Shown here: positions 33,301 to 39,665 of the stretch, piece after piece
Layout of the letters: each line of letters opens with the position of its first letter
Position numbering within the stretch: position 1 is the first letter of the stretch
Source of the DNA: a virus
Strand: one strand, 5' to 3'
IMG/VR virus record: IMGVR_UViG_3300021440_000008
Coordinates: 1-43,632 of that record
Length of the DNA: 43,632 nt
The notes under the pieces: generated by a model
The model's input: only the letters and a program-made list of their open reading frames with translations
Told to the model about the DNA's origin: nothing
The model's database searches: none
Position numbers and translations under genes: made by a program

Positions 33301-34823
33301 CTGCAAAGCCATTTACTAACTCATTAGGTACATGGGCCGGTGGTTATGTTCCTGCTAGGTATGACAAGGGTAAGAATGTTGATGCCAAGGCTAGAGAGGA
33401 ACGTAGACAGATTGAGGAGTCAGATATTACTCGTCAATTCCCGATGCCTAACAAGGGATTCTCAAAGAAGCGCGTTAGCAACTATGCAGCTCCGTTAGAT
33501 CTCGATATTACCAATCTGCAATCTCATTTAGTCGATGTGCTTAAATTCTCTAATTTTGAGCCTGCCGTTGCGGATATTCGCAAGGTTGTGCTTAATAAGA
33601 AATTCAGCGCGATTATGAACGATTTTAACAGTGGGCTTATTAGTCGTGTTATTATTCCAAATCTTCAAACTATATCGACACAGAGAACGACTAAGTATGA
33701 TAACCATACTTTTAAAATGCTTAATAGTTTTGCTTCGTATTTAAGAGGTACGTCTAGCATGATGGTTATGGCTAACAACGTGACTAACTTCTTTCAAGAT
33801 CATTTCTCGGCTATGGCTGCATTAACTAAAGTAAAGTCAAAACATTTAGGGTCTGCACTTGTAAGTTATCTTACAGACCATAATAAATCTATTGATCTGA
33901 TAAGATCTGAGCCGTTCATGGCTTCTATCAATGACGATAATACTAGAGACCTGATTCATTCAATCAATCAAATAGCAGGAGATTCGAACTACTTTAAAGA
34001 CTTTAGACACTTTACGCAGAAGCAAGGTGCGTTCTTGCAAGAGTTCTCATCTGCATATATCAAGAACATAGTGTGGCTTGGGTCTTATAATCAAAGCATA
34101 TCAAGTGGTATGGACGATGCCAGCGCAAGGCGCGAGGCCAATCTAACAGTTAAGATAACCCAGCATACTCAGTTGCCAGAAGTGGTTTCAAGCTCCGAAA
34201 CTGGTACGCCTCTTTATATGTTAATGAATCAGTTTGCTGGATTCTTTAATAACATTTATAACCTAAACGAGTCTGAATATACTATCGCTTATCGCAAGAT
34301 GGGCCTTAAAAAAGCCTTACCTAGAATGATGTATGTGTATGGTATGAGCGTAATGGCTGTTGCTATATCTGGACAACTAATAGCCAACCTTATGCGTGGA
34401 GATGGTTTTGACGATGATGGAGATGGGGACACAGATATCAATGATATATTGTCGTTGTTCTTCACATCTCAGTTTAAGTTCTTAACTGCATCATTCCCTA
34501 TTGTTGGTCCAACTGTTAATACAATAGCAAACAGATATAACCATAAGTTCTATGATGATAAGTTGCAGGTAATGCCATCAATGGCGGTTCTTGAAAGTGC
34601 TGCTGGTGCTGCTTATTCTTTAACTCCTTTTATTGATAGAGAATTTAAGAAAAAAGACATCAAAGACGTACTAAATCTATTGGGTCTTATGACTGGTTTA
34701 CCAACTACAATGTTGTCAAAACCAGCAGGGTATTTGTTTGATGTTAACTCTGGCAAAGCTAATCCATCTGGTCCTATTGATTTCACTAGAGGGTTGCTTT
34801 CTGGGCAGTCTGGTACAAAATAA
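27366..34823 (+). CDS. Giant internal virion / polyvalent ejection protein (T7 gp16-like position)
   Basis: A 2485-residue protein starting at GTG with GGGAGA upstream, about twice the length of T7 gp16 (1318). Visible regions: an N-terminal helical part with a Gly/Ala hydrophobic stretch near residues 215-265; polyvalent-protein blocks EEIQSDWHQ (963-971) and GEGMKGFYDK (from about 1148), typical of large polyvalent protein-associated domains; a zincin-like HESAH motif (His1250-Glu1251-His1254); a coiled-coil centre; GYVPARYDKGKN near 1993; and a hydrophobic helix near 2321-2343 followed by an acidic DDDGDGDTDIND loop. It probably enters the host with the DNA and may carry cargo enzymes. No lytic transglycosylase motif was recognised. 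Confidence 0.85.
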   Translation: MADFLDEVLDSELDNQAEKFNQSMFTANQSNPDQYAKVLELAKKRNLNPQFVENNYNALAPLNEDYSGYHDLQSRAPISAEWLSNPENAKVAKDDIANLAGLESVVYGSTRWGDVYNLIVGGTIQMAENLAKSPALIFNDSGIFGDDYYKPSDYQPKSKQAYEQLYKNPVTNYLSKAAEPYDVKRDRTDIWKNAANGNLWPLAYGSIHTAPNLLLLLVPEIGLPVLGMGAAAEKNAQLLQKGVKPETAAMSAAATGAFEVLTEQLGGIAEGGKSFKALIKEGVAEMGEAGFKATFTKAMKNILKTGKEEFGEEYLNEWASGIVDWGLGVSDLTPDQLSMNAIESGLVGFASGVGLSAGGHAIARGIDIVAHNEDLKSRMQTAYGADLWTNIGGYLDQGKLNKRSADKSKDFLDKTLNGSGAENSYIPTSDFDEYYQSKKIDPVDAAKSLGISREYEQAKETGTDIKLNSANLMVETKKSGDYDAIRDISRMSEDGLSVKELKAQQEQQAKEQKELKKFVDEQLKLNEKSGDAVIEDVVKQLVDTGMPKRQAREQAIIYRFFQVQAEKVGTTAEELYKRYGMKVIKPKPNIGGIVQNIPEDLMAQPVLTRNEFGEYDYRDEDLKTMLAGLKRGAAPVESYNPITKKKYNTGSTFPSWFKNQGEKSQKVTEVLTKQINGEKLTKVEKEILAKMYENYQDSLGRGELFQSGNKPEMFSQLIKTVESKIPNNATPSQILATLKDLKPEEIEWSGIKSFLDRKEKVNKAELVEYLKANQLNVQDVTLGSKGKPKKIDKQQAIDYINAGWNVFYYYEDEGDFSQRAITIDEITIAPDDAMFGVGETEYIDDTKYSKYTLPSGENYREVLFTLPESKPHKPNYEVKYDSKSGYYQVKNGDVVVGSFTSSTAANAAIEEYDNLYEKYGTVRGDETAKQSYRSSHFSQPNILAHTRLTDRTDTDGKKVLFVEEIQSDWHQAGRKKGYKLNPKREAELKAKIKEIEAIGKEATPEQKDEWVAAMNELQPQKATSSVPNAPFKKTWHEFAFKKILMMAVDGGYDKVAWTTGEQQAERFDLSKQIGAIEATKNKDATYDVSAFKDDAALGRNRNPLIEKKSVTAEELSDLIGKDLAEKITKDVGYYETKKYSGLDLKVGGEGMKGFYDKILVDYANKVGKKFGAKAKDIYLQNDNQLLANDNAASAAAIGAAPVHALEVTSDMAKSIAESGLPLFQNNQGSYNRQTRVISLFKSSDRSTFLHESAHFFFDVLADLSKTSPKVKTDFDKILSWVGAENAESVTREQHEKFSRGFEAYLLEGKAPTRLLQKAFNTFKVWLTGIYRNYAGLERQAGQSLGLTDEIRQVMDRMLATEEEINAAEEVAAFKPLMLDETKDKLEDARISAEARLNRKLLESAERKKNSDYKTETARAQLQKLPIYNAISVLRTGSTIAGQVVGNVKINADTIKEKYGEDMLKSMPRGTVAPASNEYALPVDVVAEMMGYADADVFLSEITTVEPLDQAARKQANQIIKREYPDLLESAEIKQEAMSALHNEKRGTLLKYEYEHLFNKARGEFNTLARRMISRMPIEMVVKEQAARYVDKLKASELKPYLYLRAERQHSRDAARLFTAGDFKGALESKRKEYLNFEIYREVTKAKENVDKFSKWSKRVFEKKEDLAKKRDIDLVNAARLVLSKYGIGPQIAEQIELDLNNLKEYNESSYNNISSMIADVLTRATPNVDDTMYDNFKSMADTVKILWDMSKDNKTAELDGKRELVEDIVKQISDVVITLTTDKKSKKQYDEASSKFDEFKTDALDYFASRTRINQWANTMDLGVRGVFRKLFVEKTEDASAKFRLEHRDVVAKLEAIFKKYEDIFTLDKIVFSGIANVDTNQEFRFQDKTELLMMLLNIGNESNKFKLLAGYKWGGLNEQGVLDDAKFDEAVEGLISKGILTVKDFQFLTDIWALNESLKPAAQKAHKYTQGFYFDEITAKPFTNSLGTWAGGYVPARYDKGKNVDAKAREERRQIEESDITRQFPMPNKGFSKKRVSNYAAPLDLDITNLQSHLVDVLKFSNFEPAVADIRKVVLNKKFSAIMNDFNSGLISRVIIPNLQTISTQRTTKYDNHTFKMLNSFASYLRGTSSMMVMANNVTNFFQDHFSAMAALTKVKSKHLGSALVSYLTDHNKSIDLIRSEPFMASINDDNTRDLIHSINQIAGDSNYFKDFRHFTQKQGAFLQEFSSAYIKNIVWLGSYNQSISSGMDDASARREANLTVKITQHTQLPEVVSSSETGTPLYMLMNQFAGFFNNIYNLNESEYTIAYRKMGLKKALPRMMYVYGMSVMAVAISGQLIANLMRGDGFDDDGDGDTDINDILSLFFTSQFKFLTASFPIVGPTVNTIANRYNHKFYDDKLQVMPSMAVLESAAGAAYSLTPFIDREFKKKDIKDVLNLLGLMTGLPTTMLSKPAGYLFDVNSGKANPSGPIDFTRGLLSGQSGTK

Positions 34824-34838
34824 AAACATGGGGGATTT

Positions 34839-36119
34839 ATGCTAGATTTAGATTTATCCAAGAATTATTATGAGGGTTCTGATGATACATTATCATACTC
34901 TTATGATTTTAAAGTATTTCAATCTTCTCATTTGCGAGTTGTTGTTAGAGTTATCGCGACTGGTGCTGAATCTATTTTAACATTAGATACTGACTACTCT
35001 GTTACTGGCGCTGGAGCAACTAGCGGAACTATCGAATTGATAGACGCTAATCAGGCGTGGATTACATCTGGTGGGTTTCTTTCAAGTAGTTATGCCCTTG
35101 TTATAATGCGCGTACTTCCTATCGAGCAAAGCACTTCTATAAAGGGACAAGGTTCTTATTATCCAGAATTGCATGAGAATCAATTTGATAAGCAAGTTAT
35201 GATAGATCAACAATTGCATGAAGAGATAAACCGATCTGTCAAATTAGCAGAATCAGCAGATACCGCATCTATTAACATGACCATACCAGCAAGTTACATT
35301 GGATCAAACAAGCCAGTCTTGATGCTTAATAGTAGCGGAGATGGGTTTGTTGATCCGCCAGTTACTTACTCTGAGCTGGCTGCTGCAATAACAACTGCTG
35401 GCGGTACTTACACAGCTTCTAGGGCCTTAGTCTCTAGCGGTGCTGGTGTTGCTACAGCTTCGGGAGTTACATCTACAGAGCTTGGATATGTATCAGGTGT
35501 GACAAGTGCGATTCAAACCCAACTAGCAGCAAAGCAATTAAGATCTGTTCTAACTACAAAGGGAGATCTATATGTTGCAACTGCTTCTGATACAGTAGCA
35601 AGACAAGCTGTAGGAACAGATGGATATGCATTGGTTGCTGATTCAGCACAGACTAATGGAATTAAATATGCTAATATTGGAGTTGTTAAAACAATAACGA
35701 CTGTAACATCTGGGATTAAAACACCGGGTGGTACTAATAGATATCACACATTAACAACAAACTCTCTAACACTAACTGCTGGCACATATGAATTATCTGG
35801 GTACGCAACATTCTTAAACTCTGGCACTACTCCAACATATACTGATGCTGGCGTTGGATTCTATGGGGCGAATGGTGCTGATAGTTCTAGTGTTCCTGCT
35901 GCCTTATCAACTGTTGTAACTGTTGAATCTGGATATCCTGTTAGTAATGGTTCATATCTTAATACGACTGCAACATTCGATGCTCTAAGTATGCCGACAT
36001 TACCAGTATTAGTAACAGTCGCATCTAGTGCTACTGTTTATATAGTAACGTACTCGAATCAAACTACGTCAGCAAACGCTAGAATTACGGCATCAATGAC
36101 TGCGCGGAGACTTTACTAA
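34839..36119 (+). CDS. Tail fibre protein (T7 gp17-like N-terminus)
   Basis: A 426-residue fibre. Residues 1-150 resemble the T7-type tail-attachment domain: an N-terminal SYDFKVFQSSHLRVVV, DTDYSVTGAGATSGTI and the helix HENQFDKQVMIDQQLHEEINRSV. The middle is Ala/Thr-rich with a TELGYVSGVTSAIQTQLAAK shaft-like motif common in phage fibres. The last about 140 residues form the domain shared with the protein at 14150-14620 and would bind the receptor or trimerise. GGGGG precedes the ATG. The stop overlaps the next ATG. Confidence 0.9.
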   Translation: MLDLDLSKNYYEGSDDTLSYSYDFKVFQSSHLRVVVRVIATGAESILTLDTDYSVTGAGATSGTIELIDANQAWITSGGFLSSSYALVIMRVLPIEQSTSIKGQGSYYPELHENQFDKQVMIDQQLHEEINRSVKLAESADTASINMTIPASYIGSNKPVLMLNSSGDGFVDPPVTYSELAAAITTAGGTYTASRALVSSGAGVATASGVTSTELGYVSGVTSAIQTQLAAKQLRSVLTTKGDLYVATASDTVARQAVGTDGYALVADSAQTNGIKYANIGVVKTITTVTSGIKTPGGTNRYHTLTTNSLTLTAGTYELSGYATFLNSGTTPTYTDAGVGFYGANGADSSSVPAALSTVVTVESGYPVSNGSYLNTTATFDALSMPTLPVLVTVASSATVYIVTYSNQTTSANARITASMTARRLY

Positions 36120-36328
36120 TGGGATTAGTTCAATGGCTTAAAGAGAACTTCGAGATCATTGGCGCATCAATGGTTGGTATATTTGGAGCTGGCGGAATAG
36201 TTATCACTCAGCAAGAACATACCAAGAAAATAGAAAAGCTTGAAGATTGCCATGTTGAAGTGAAAGAAAACTTAAGCGAAATTAAGGGTGATATTAAAAC
36301 TCTATTAGAAAGAACAAAGCATTTATGA
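36119..36328 (+). CDS. Holin-like small membrane protein
   Basis: A 69-residue protein with one membrane segment (about residues 12-31, IIGASMVGIFGAGGIVI) and a C-terminal charged coiled coil (KIEKLEDCHVEVKENLSEIKGDIKTLLER). This layout resembles single-span holins or XhlA-like lysis proteins. It is the first of four small membrane/secreted genes after the tail fibre, a classical lysis position. ATGA and TAATG overlaps couple the set. The endolysin candidate, however, is at 3892. Confidence 0.6.
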   Translation: MGLVQWLKENFEIIGASMVGIFGAGGIVITQQEHTKKIEKLEDCHVEVKENLSEIKGDIKTLLERTKHL

Positions 36329-36447
36329 AGTATTTATTTGCCATATTAGTTCTTGGCGGATATGTGGCGGAGAAGCCAACAAAGCAAACTGTAACTGTGT
36401 GTGATGCTAATGGGTGCTACGAGGTAGTAGTTGTTGGTGCTCTGTGA
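36325..36447 (+). CDS. Small exported or membrane-anchored peptide
   Basis: A 40-residue frame overlapping the upstream stop (ATGA). It has a short hydrophobic N-terminus (KYLFAILVLGGYVA) and a small Cys-containing remainder (TVTVCDANGCYEVVVV) with a CxxxxC pair that could form a disulfide after export. The stop overlaps the GTG start of the next gene. No family is recognised. Confidence 0.5.
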   Translation: MKYLFAILVLGGYVAEKPTKQTVTVCDANGCYEVVVVGAL

Positions 36448-36614
36448 AAAAAATATTTAGCTGCCGAAGATCAAGCCTTGGACTGATAGGAATGTTTCTA
36501 TTGTTTAGTCTTGGATATGTTAAAGGCGCAGATGTTTCTTTGGCTATATCAGGGATAGTTTTATCTATTGCTGGTAGTAACGCATACGAGAAGAAAGGTA
36601 ATCCAGTTGAGTAA
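36444..36614 (+). CDS. Small two-span membrane protein (possible holin)
   Basis: A 56-residue product from GTG 36444, which overlaps the upstream stop (GTGA). It has a basic N-terminus (KKIFSCRRSS), a first hydrophobic span (LGLIGMFLLFSLGYV), a short turn with KGADVS and a second span (LAISGIVLSIAGSNA), ending in charged residues. Two short spans, a basic end and position after the fibre are compatible with a class II holin. A frame starting at 36414 exists but lies within the previous gene. Confidence 0.6.
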   Translation: MKKIFSCRRSSLGLIGMFLLFSLGYVKGADVSLAISGIVLSIAGSNAYEKKGNPVE

Positions 36615-36975
36615 ATCATTACTGATATTCGAACTTATGAAGGGTTGCATATTTATGCTTATAGGTGCATTTTTATGCACTCATTATGCGCCAACTCCAA
36701 AACCAGAGGTTCAACAAGTATCTCAAGTGCAAACTAGTAAGTGTAAGGTTGTTACAACTAAGCGTCAAAATGGAGACGAGATTACTGAATTTCTTGCAGA
36801 GAACTCACAAAAGCAAGAGATTAAGGTCAATGAAAAAAACCATTCAATTGGTATCATACCGAAATACAATTTTAATAATAACTCTAGTGATGTTGCTGGC
36901 TTTTATTCTTATAAAGGCTTAGGCGTATATCTATCTAAGAGCGAAATCGGGTTAGTATTTTCTAAATCATTTTAA
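36607..36975 (+). CDS. Membrane-anchored periplasmic protein, possible lysis accessory
   Basis: About 122 residues from TTG 36607, which has AAAGG eight bases upstream; ATG 36637 is an alternative. It has an N-terminal membrane segment (CIFMLIGAFLCTHYA), a Pro-rich linker (PTPKPEVQQV), then a polar region and a beta-like C-terminus ending VFSKSF. The anchor-linker-domain layout could fit a spanin-like protein, but neither a lipobox with confidence nor a coiled coil is seen. It overlaps the two-span protein by 8 bases. Start and role are uncertain. Confidence 0.5.
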   Translation: MSKSLLIFELMKGCIFMLIGAFLCTHYAPTPKPEVQQVSQVQTSKCKVVTTKRQNGDEITEFLAENSQKQEIKVNEKNHSIGIIPKYNFNNNSSDVAGFYSYKGLGVYLSKSEIGLVFSKSF

Positions 36976-36984
36976 GGGGGATTT

Positions 36985-37377
36985 ATGGCATTAGCTTTCT
37001 CAACAACTTTAAGGAATTCAAGACTTGATCAAATCACGTCAGCGGTTGGCGCTTCGGGATTCTTACGAATTTACGATGGCACAAGACCTGCCACTGGTGG
37101 CACAGCAACAACTTTGCTGGCAGAGTTAACGTGTAATGCTACCTTTGCTCCTGCTGCTTCTGGTGGTGTATTGACATTAAATGCAATCACTCAAGACTCG
37201 AGCGCAAATGCCACAGGTACCGCGACTTGGTTTAGGTTAGTAACATCTGGCGGTACGTTTGTTGTCGATGGTAACGTAGGGACATCGGGATCTGATCTAA
37301 ACTTAAATACAACTTCGATTGTAACGGCTGCTGCGGTTTCAGTTACATCGTTTACAATAACAGAAGCAAACTCATAA
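36985..37377 (+). CDS. Putative minor virion protein
   Basis: A 130-residue, Thr/Ala/Ser-rich beta protein: LRIYDGTRPATGGTATTLLAEL, then ATWFRLVTSGGTFVVDGNVGTSGSDLNLN. I associate this RIYDG...P......L.......ATWFRV....G....DG.VG pattern with small structural proteins of many phages, without an agreed function. AAGGGGG precedes the ATG. It starts a string of four surface-type genes after the lysis cluster. Confidence 0.7.
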   Translation: MALAFSTTLRNSRLDQITSAVGASGFLRIYDGTRPATGGTATTLLAELTCNATFAPAASGGVLTLNAITQDSSANATGTATWFRLVTSGGTFVVDGNVGTSGSDLNLNTTSIVTAAAVSVTSFTITEANS

Positions 37378-37391
37378 CAAGGGAGAATTAA

Positions 37392-37964
37392 ATGGGTATT
37401 CAAACATTTCACGAAACATTAGTTCAAAGTGTTACAGATGGTCCAACATTAACGGCAGCAGCAAGAGCATCTTGCATACCAACTGCAAATAGAATTGTAT
37501 TGCCGAATAACTACTTCTATGTTGGAAAGACTTTGAGATTTGCTTTATCTGGTAGAATAAGCTCAGCGATAACTACACCGGGTACTGCTAGATTTGATAT
37601 ATGTATGGGTTCCGCTGGTACTACCATTGTATTTGATTCGCTAGCAATATTGCTTGATACTGTTCCGACAACAACTACAGTTGCATGGTTTCTTGATGTT
37701 GAATTAGTTTGTCGTGCCGTTGGTGCAACAACTCTAACAACATTCTTCCCATCTAAAGCAACATGGACTTGTATAGATATTTTAGGTCAAGCTGCTACGC
37801 CGCCGAAAGGTGTTTTAACTGCCGTACTTCCTTGGAATACCGCTCCTGTCATTGGTGCTGGTATGGATAACACTGCGGCATCTGCTCTTGATGTTTTCTT
37901 TACTCAGACTGTTGCAACTGGTTCTTTAACTGTTCACAACTACAGAGTGGACGCTTTGAATTAA
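37392..37964 (+). CDS. Putative virion surface/decoration protein
   Basis: A 190-residue beta-rich protein with low charge and many Thr/Ala residues (FYVGKTLRFALSGRISSAI; TARFDICMGSAGTTIVFDS; TQTVATGSLTVHNYRV). The pattern is that of jelly-roll-like phage structural proteins. No family is named. The ribosome site AGGGAG is good. It lies among other surface-type genes, so a decoration or fibre-accessory role is inferred. Confidence 0.65.
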   Translation: MGIQTFHETLVQSVTDGPTLTAAARASCIPTANRIVLPNNYFYVGKTLRFALSGRISSAITTPGTARFDICMGSAGTTIVFDSLAILLDTVPTTTTVAWFLDVELVCRAVGATTLTTFFPSKATWTCIDILGQAATPPKGVLTAVLPWNTAPVIGAGMDNTAASALDVFFTQTVATGSLTVHNYRVDALN

Positions 37965-37975
37965 AGGCGGTTTTT

Positions 37976-38368
37976 GTGCCTATATTTAGCGGAGCAAAAG
38001 GGCGTATGGGCTTCATATCAATGCCATCTAATACAAATGGTAGCGTTCGCGGCGTTCGCGGCGTTCGCGGTGCAAATAGCGTGCGCGGTGAAAGTGGTCT
38101 AATGTATTTCAGATCGACTGTATTCTCAACTGCTCAACTCAATCTGTCTGGTGTAACTAAAGACTCAACGGGTGCAATACTAGGTAGCTGCGTTGTTGAG
38201 CTATATGTTACCAGTAGCGACAGAGTAGTTGGTAAAACAATATCTGATGCAACAACGGGAGCATATACTTTTTCTATAACATTCTCTGGGCCGTTCTACA
38301 TAGTCGCATACAAAGCAGGATCTCCAGACTTGGCAGGTACTACAGTCAATACCCTAACAGGGTCTTAG
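37976..38368 (+). CDS. Carboxypeptidase-regulatory-like surface protein with short VRG repeat
   Basis: A 130-residue product from GTG 37976 (AAAGGCGG upstream). The N-terminus contains three tandem Val-Arg-Gly units encoded by a 9-bp DNA repeat at 38045-38071, giving a Gly/Arg-rich linker. The C-terminal about 80 residues resemble a carboxypeptidase-regulatory/transthyretin-like fold (LSGVTKDSTGAILGSCVVEL ... SDATTGAYTFSI ... FYIVAYKAG), a module common in secreted and virion adhesins. The next gene starts one base after the stop. Confidence 0.65.
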   Translation: MPIFSGAKGRMGFISMPSNTNGSVRGVRGVRGANSVRGESGLMYFRSTVFSTAQLNLSGVTKDSTGAILGSCVVELYVTSSDRVVGKTISDATTGAYTFSITFSGPFYIVAYKAGSPDLAGTTVNTLTGS

Positions 38369-38369
38369 T

Positions 38370-39458
38370 ATGGTTGATGTTTACCTTTATCAAGGTGAAT
38401 CAAACCCTAATGATATAAAGCTTCGTGACCCAACCACTATTGCTAGTGGCGGATCTGTAACTGGTACAGTTGCGGTAACTCTTGGCGCTGCAACATCATC
38501 TGCATCTGGTATAGAAACTATATCAGGAACGTCTAACCAGACTCTTTCAAATACTACATCAAGCGTAACTGCTTTAGAAATATTCACGGGCTCAGTATCT
38601 GTATCTCTTGTATCGGCTACATCTACGGCTTCGGCTTTAGAGACTTTCGCTGGCACTGTATCTGTGACACTAGGATCTGCTACATCTACGGCATCAGGGC
38701 TTGAGACGATAATAGGTACATCGAGTCAGTCTTTGTCTAATGCAACATCTAGTGTTGTTGCTGTTGAGACAATTACCGGAACTGTAGCATCTACGCTAAG
38801 TCCTGCAACTTCGAGCGTAGTCGCTGTTGAGACAATATCTGGTACTGCTTCAGTAACACTCGCTGCTGCTACGTCAGCGGCGTCTGGTATCGAGACCATA
38901 ACTGGTACATCATCACAAACTTTGTCTAATGCGACTAGTTCAGTGGTGGCCATTGAAACGATATCGGGGTCTGTTTCTTCTTTATTATCGAATGCGACAT
39001 CATCTGTAGTCGCATTAGAGACTATTACAGGTACACTATCTAAAACTCTTTCAAATGCAACTAGCTCATCGACTGGCATTGAAACAATAACTGGCACTGT
39101 AAACTTAACTTTACAGTCTGCAACTAGCTCCGTATCTGGATTAGAGACAATAACAGGAACAGTTAGTAAGTCATTACAGGACGCTACATCGTCAGCTAGT
39201 GGAACAGTAACATCATCTGCTGTTAGTGGGACTGTCGCAGTTACTTTGCAGAATGCTACATCATCAGCAAGCGGATTAGTTTCAATTAATGTTTCTGGTA
39301 CTTCTGCCGTAGTTCTAGTTAATGCAATAAGCTCTGGTGCTGGATCAGTTACATCGGTAGGATCTGGCGCAATATCTTTTAGACGAAGATCTTCTCAACC
39401 AAGTTCAGACATTCAATACAGATGGATAAAACGGCGCAGACAGAGAAGATTCTACTAG
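38370..39458 (+). CDS. Repeat-rich surface protein with 21-residue repeats and Arg-rich C-terminus
   Basis: A 362-residue protein. After a 31-residue head (VDVYLYQGESNPNDIKLRDP) it has eleven exact-length 21-residue repeats from residue 32, then three to four drifting ones. The repeat reads roughly G-T-[VS]-x-x-[TS]-L-x-x-A-T-S-S-x-x-x-x-E-T-I-[TS], mostly Ser/Thr/Ala, suggesting stacked beta strands in a fibre or stalk. The end switches abruptly to a basic tail, RRRSSQPSSDIQYRW and KRRRQRRFY. Long antisense frames here are an effect of the repeat. It is the last late gene before the convergent terminator. Confidence 0.75.
   Translation: MVDVYLYQGESNPNDIKLRDPTTIASGGSVTGTVAVTLGAATSSASGIETISGTSNQTLSNTTSSVTALEIFTGSVSVSLVSATSTASALETFAGTVSVTLGSATSTASGLETIIGTSSQSLSNATSSVVAVETITGTVASTLSPATSSVVAVETISGTASVTLAAATSAASGIETITGTSSQTLSNATSSVVAIETISGSVSSLLSNATSSVVALETITGTLSKTLSNATSSSTGIETITGTVNLTLQSATSSVSGLETITGTVSKSLQDATSSASGTVTSSAVSGTVAVTLQNATSSASGLVSINVSGTSAVVLVNAISSGAGSVTSVGSGAISFRRRSSQPSSDIQYRWIKRRRQRRFY
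38463..39155 (+). repeat. 63-bp tandem repeats (11 units)
   Basis: Eleven consecutive 63-base units in frame encode the 21-residue repeats; the spacing is exact between 38463 and 39155. Units after 39156 vary in length. Unlike the 12-bp tract at the window ends, these units differ at many synonymous positions, so they are older or more diverged. Confidence 0.85.
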
Positions 39459-39465
39459 TCTGCGC
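39434..39465. terminator. Bidirectional terminator between convergent operons
   Basis: GCGCAGAC (39434-39441) and GTCTGCGC (39458-39465) form a perfect 8-bp stem with a 16-base loop. The loop contains the end of the repeat-protein gene and its stop codon. Minus-strand reading is followed by a CGTTTT tract; plus-strand reading is followed by AT-rich sequence. It separates the late operon from the HTH/ATPase operon. Confidence 0.65.
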
Positions 39466-39473
39466 TATTATAT

Positions 39474-39665
39474 CTAAACGATAATATTATTTTGCTTTTC
39501 GTAGGTCTTTATATCACTAAGTTTATATAATACTTTTCCAAAGTTCTTTACAAACTTTGGACCTTTGCTAACTGTCTCGACTCTCCAATTTGCAAGAGTT
39601 CCAACTGATACTCCCCATCTTGCAGATAACTGCTCAGGTGTTAATGTTTGATTTGATTGTGCCAT
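39474..39665 (-). CDS. Small helix-turn-helix DNA-binding protein (excisionase/AlpA-like)
   Basis: A 63-residue protein: TPEQLSARWGVSVGTLANWR is a winged-HTH/MerR-like recognition unit, followed by GPKFVKNFGKVLYKLSDIKTYE, the typical wing of HTH_17/excisionase-like proteins. It would bind DNA as a regulator or architectural factor. Its start overlaps the stop of the upstream ATPase gene (TAATG on the minus strand). No integrase is present, so an excision role is unlikely; transcriptional control or origin binding is more plausible. Confidence 0.8.
   Translation of the reverse strand: MAQSNQTLTPEQLSARWGVSVGTLANWRVETVSKGPKFVKNFGKVLYKLSDIKTYEKQNNIIV

Noticed and set aside
38726-39097. Minus-strand frame opposite the 21-residue repeat protein
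   Set aside because: A shadow created by the 63-bp repeat; no ribosome site and mirrored composition.
16952-39458. Diversity-generating retroelement expected from BPP-1-like head genes
   Set aside because: No reverse transcriptase, template repeat or variable-repeat pair was found in any frame I examined.
39474-39665. Lysogeny module (excisionase with integrase)
   Set aside because: Only the small HTH protein is present; no integrase, repressor pair or attachment site is visible.
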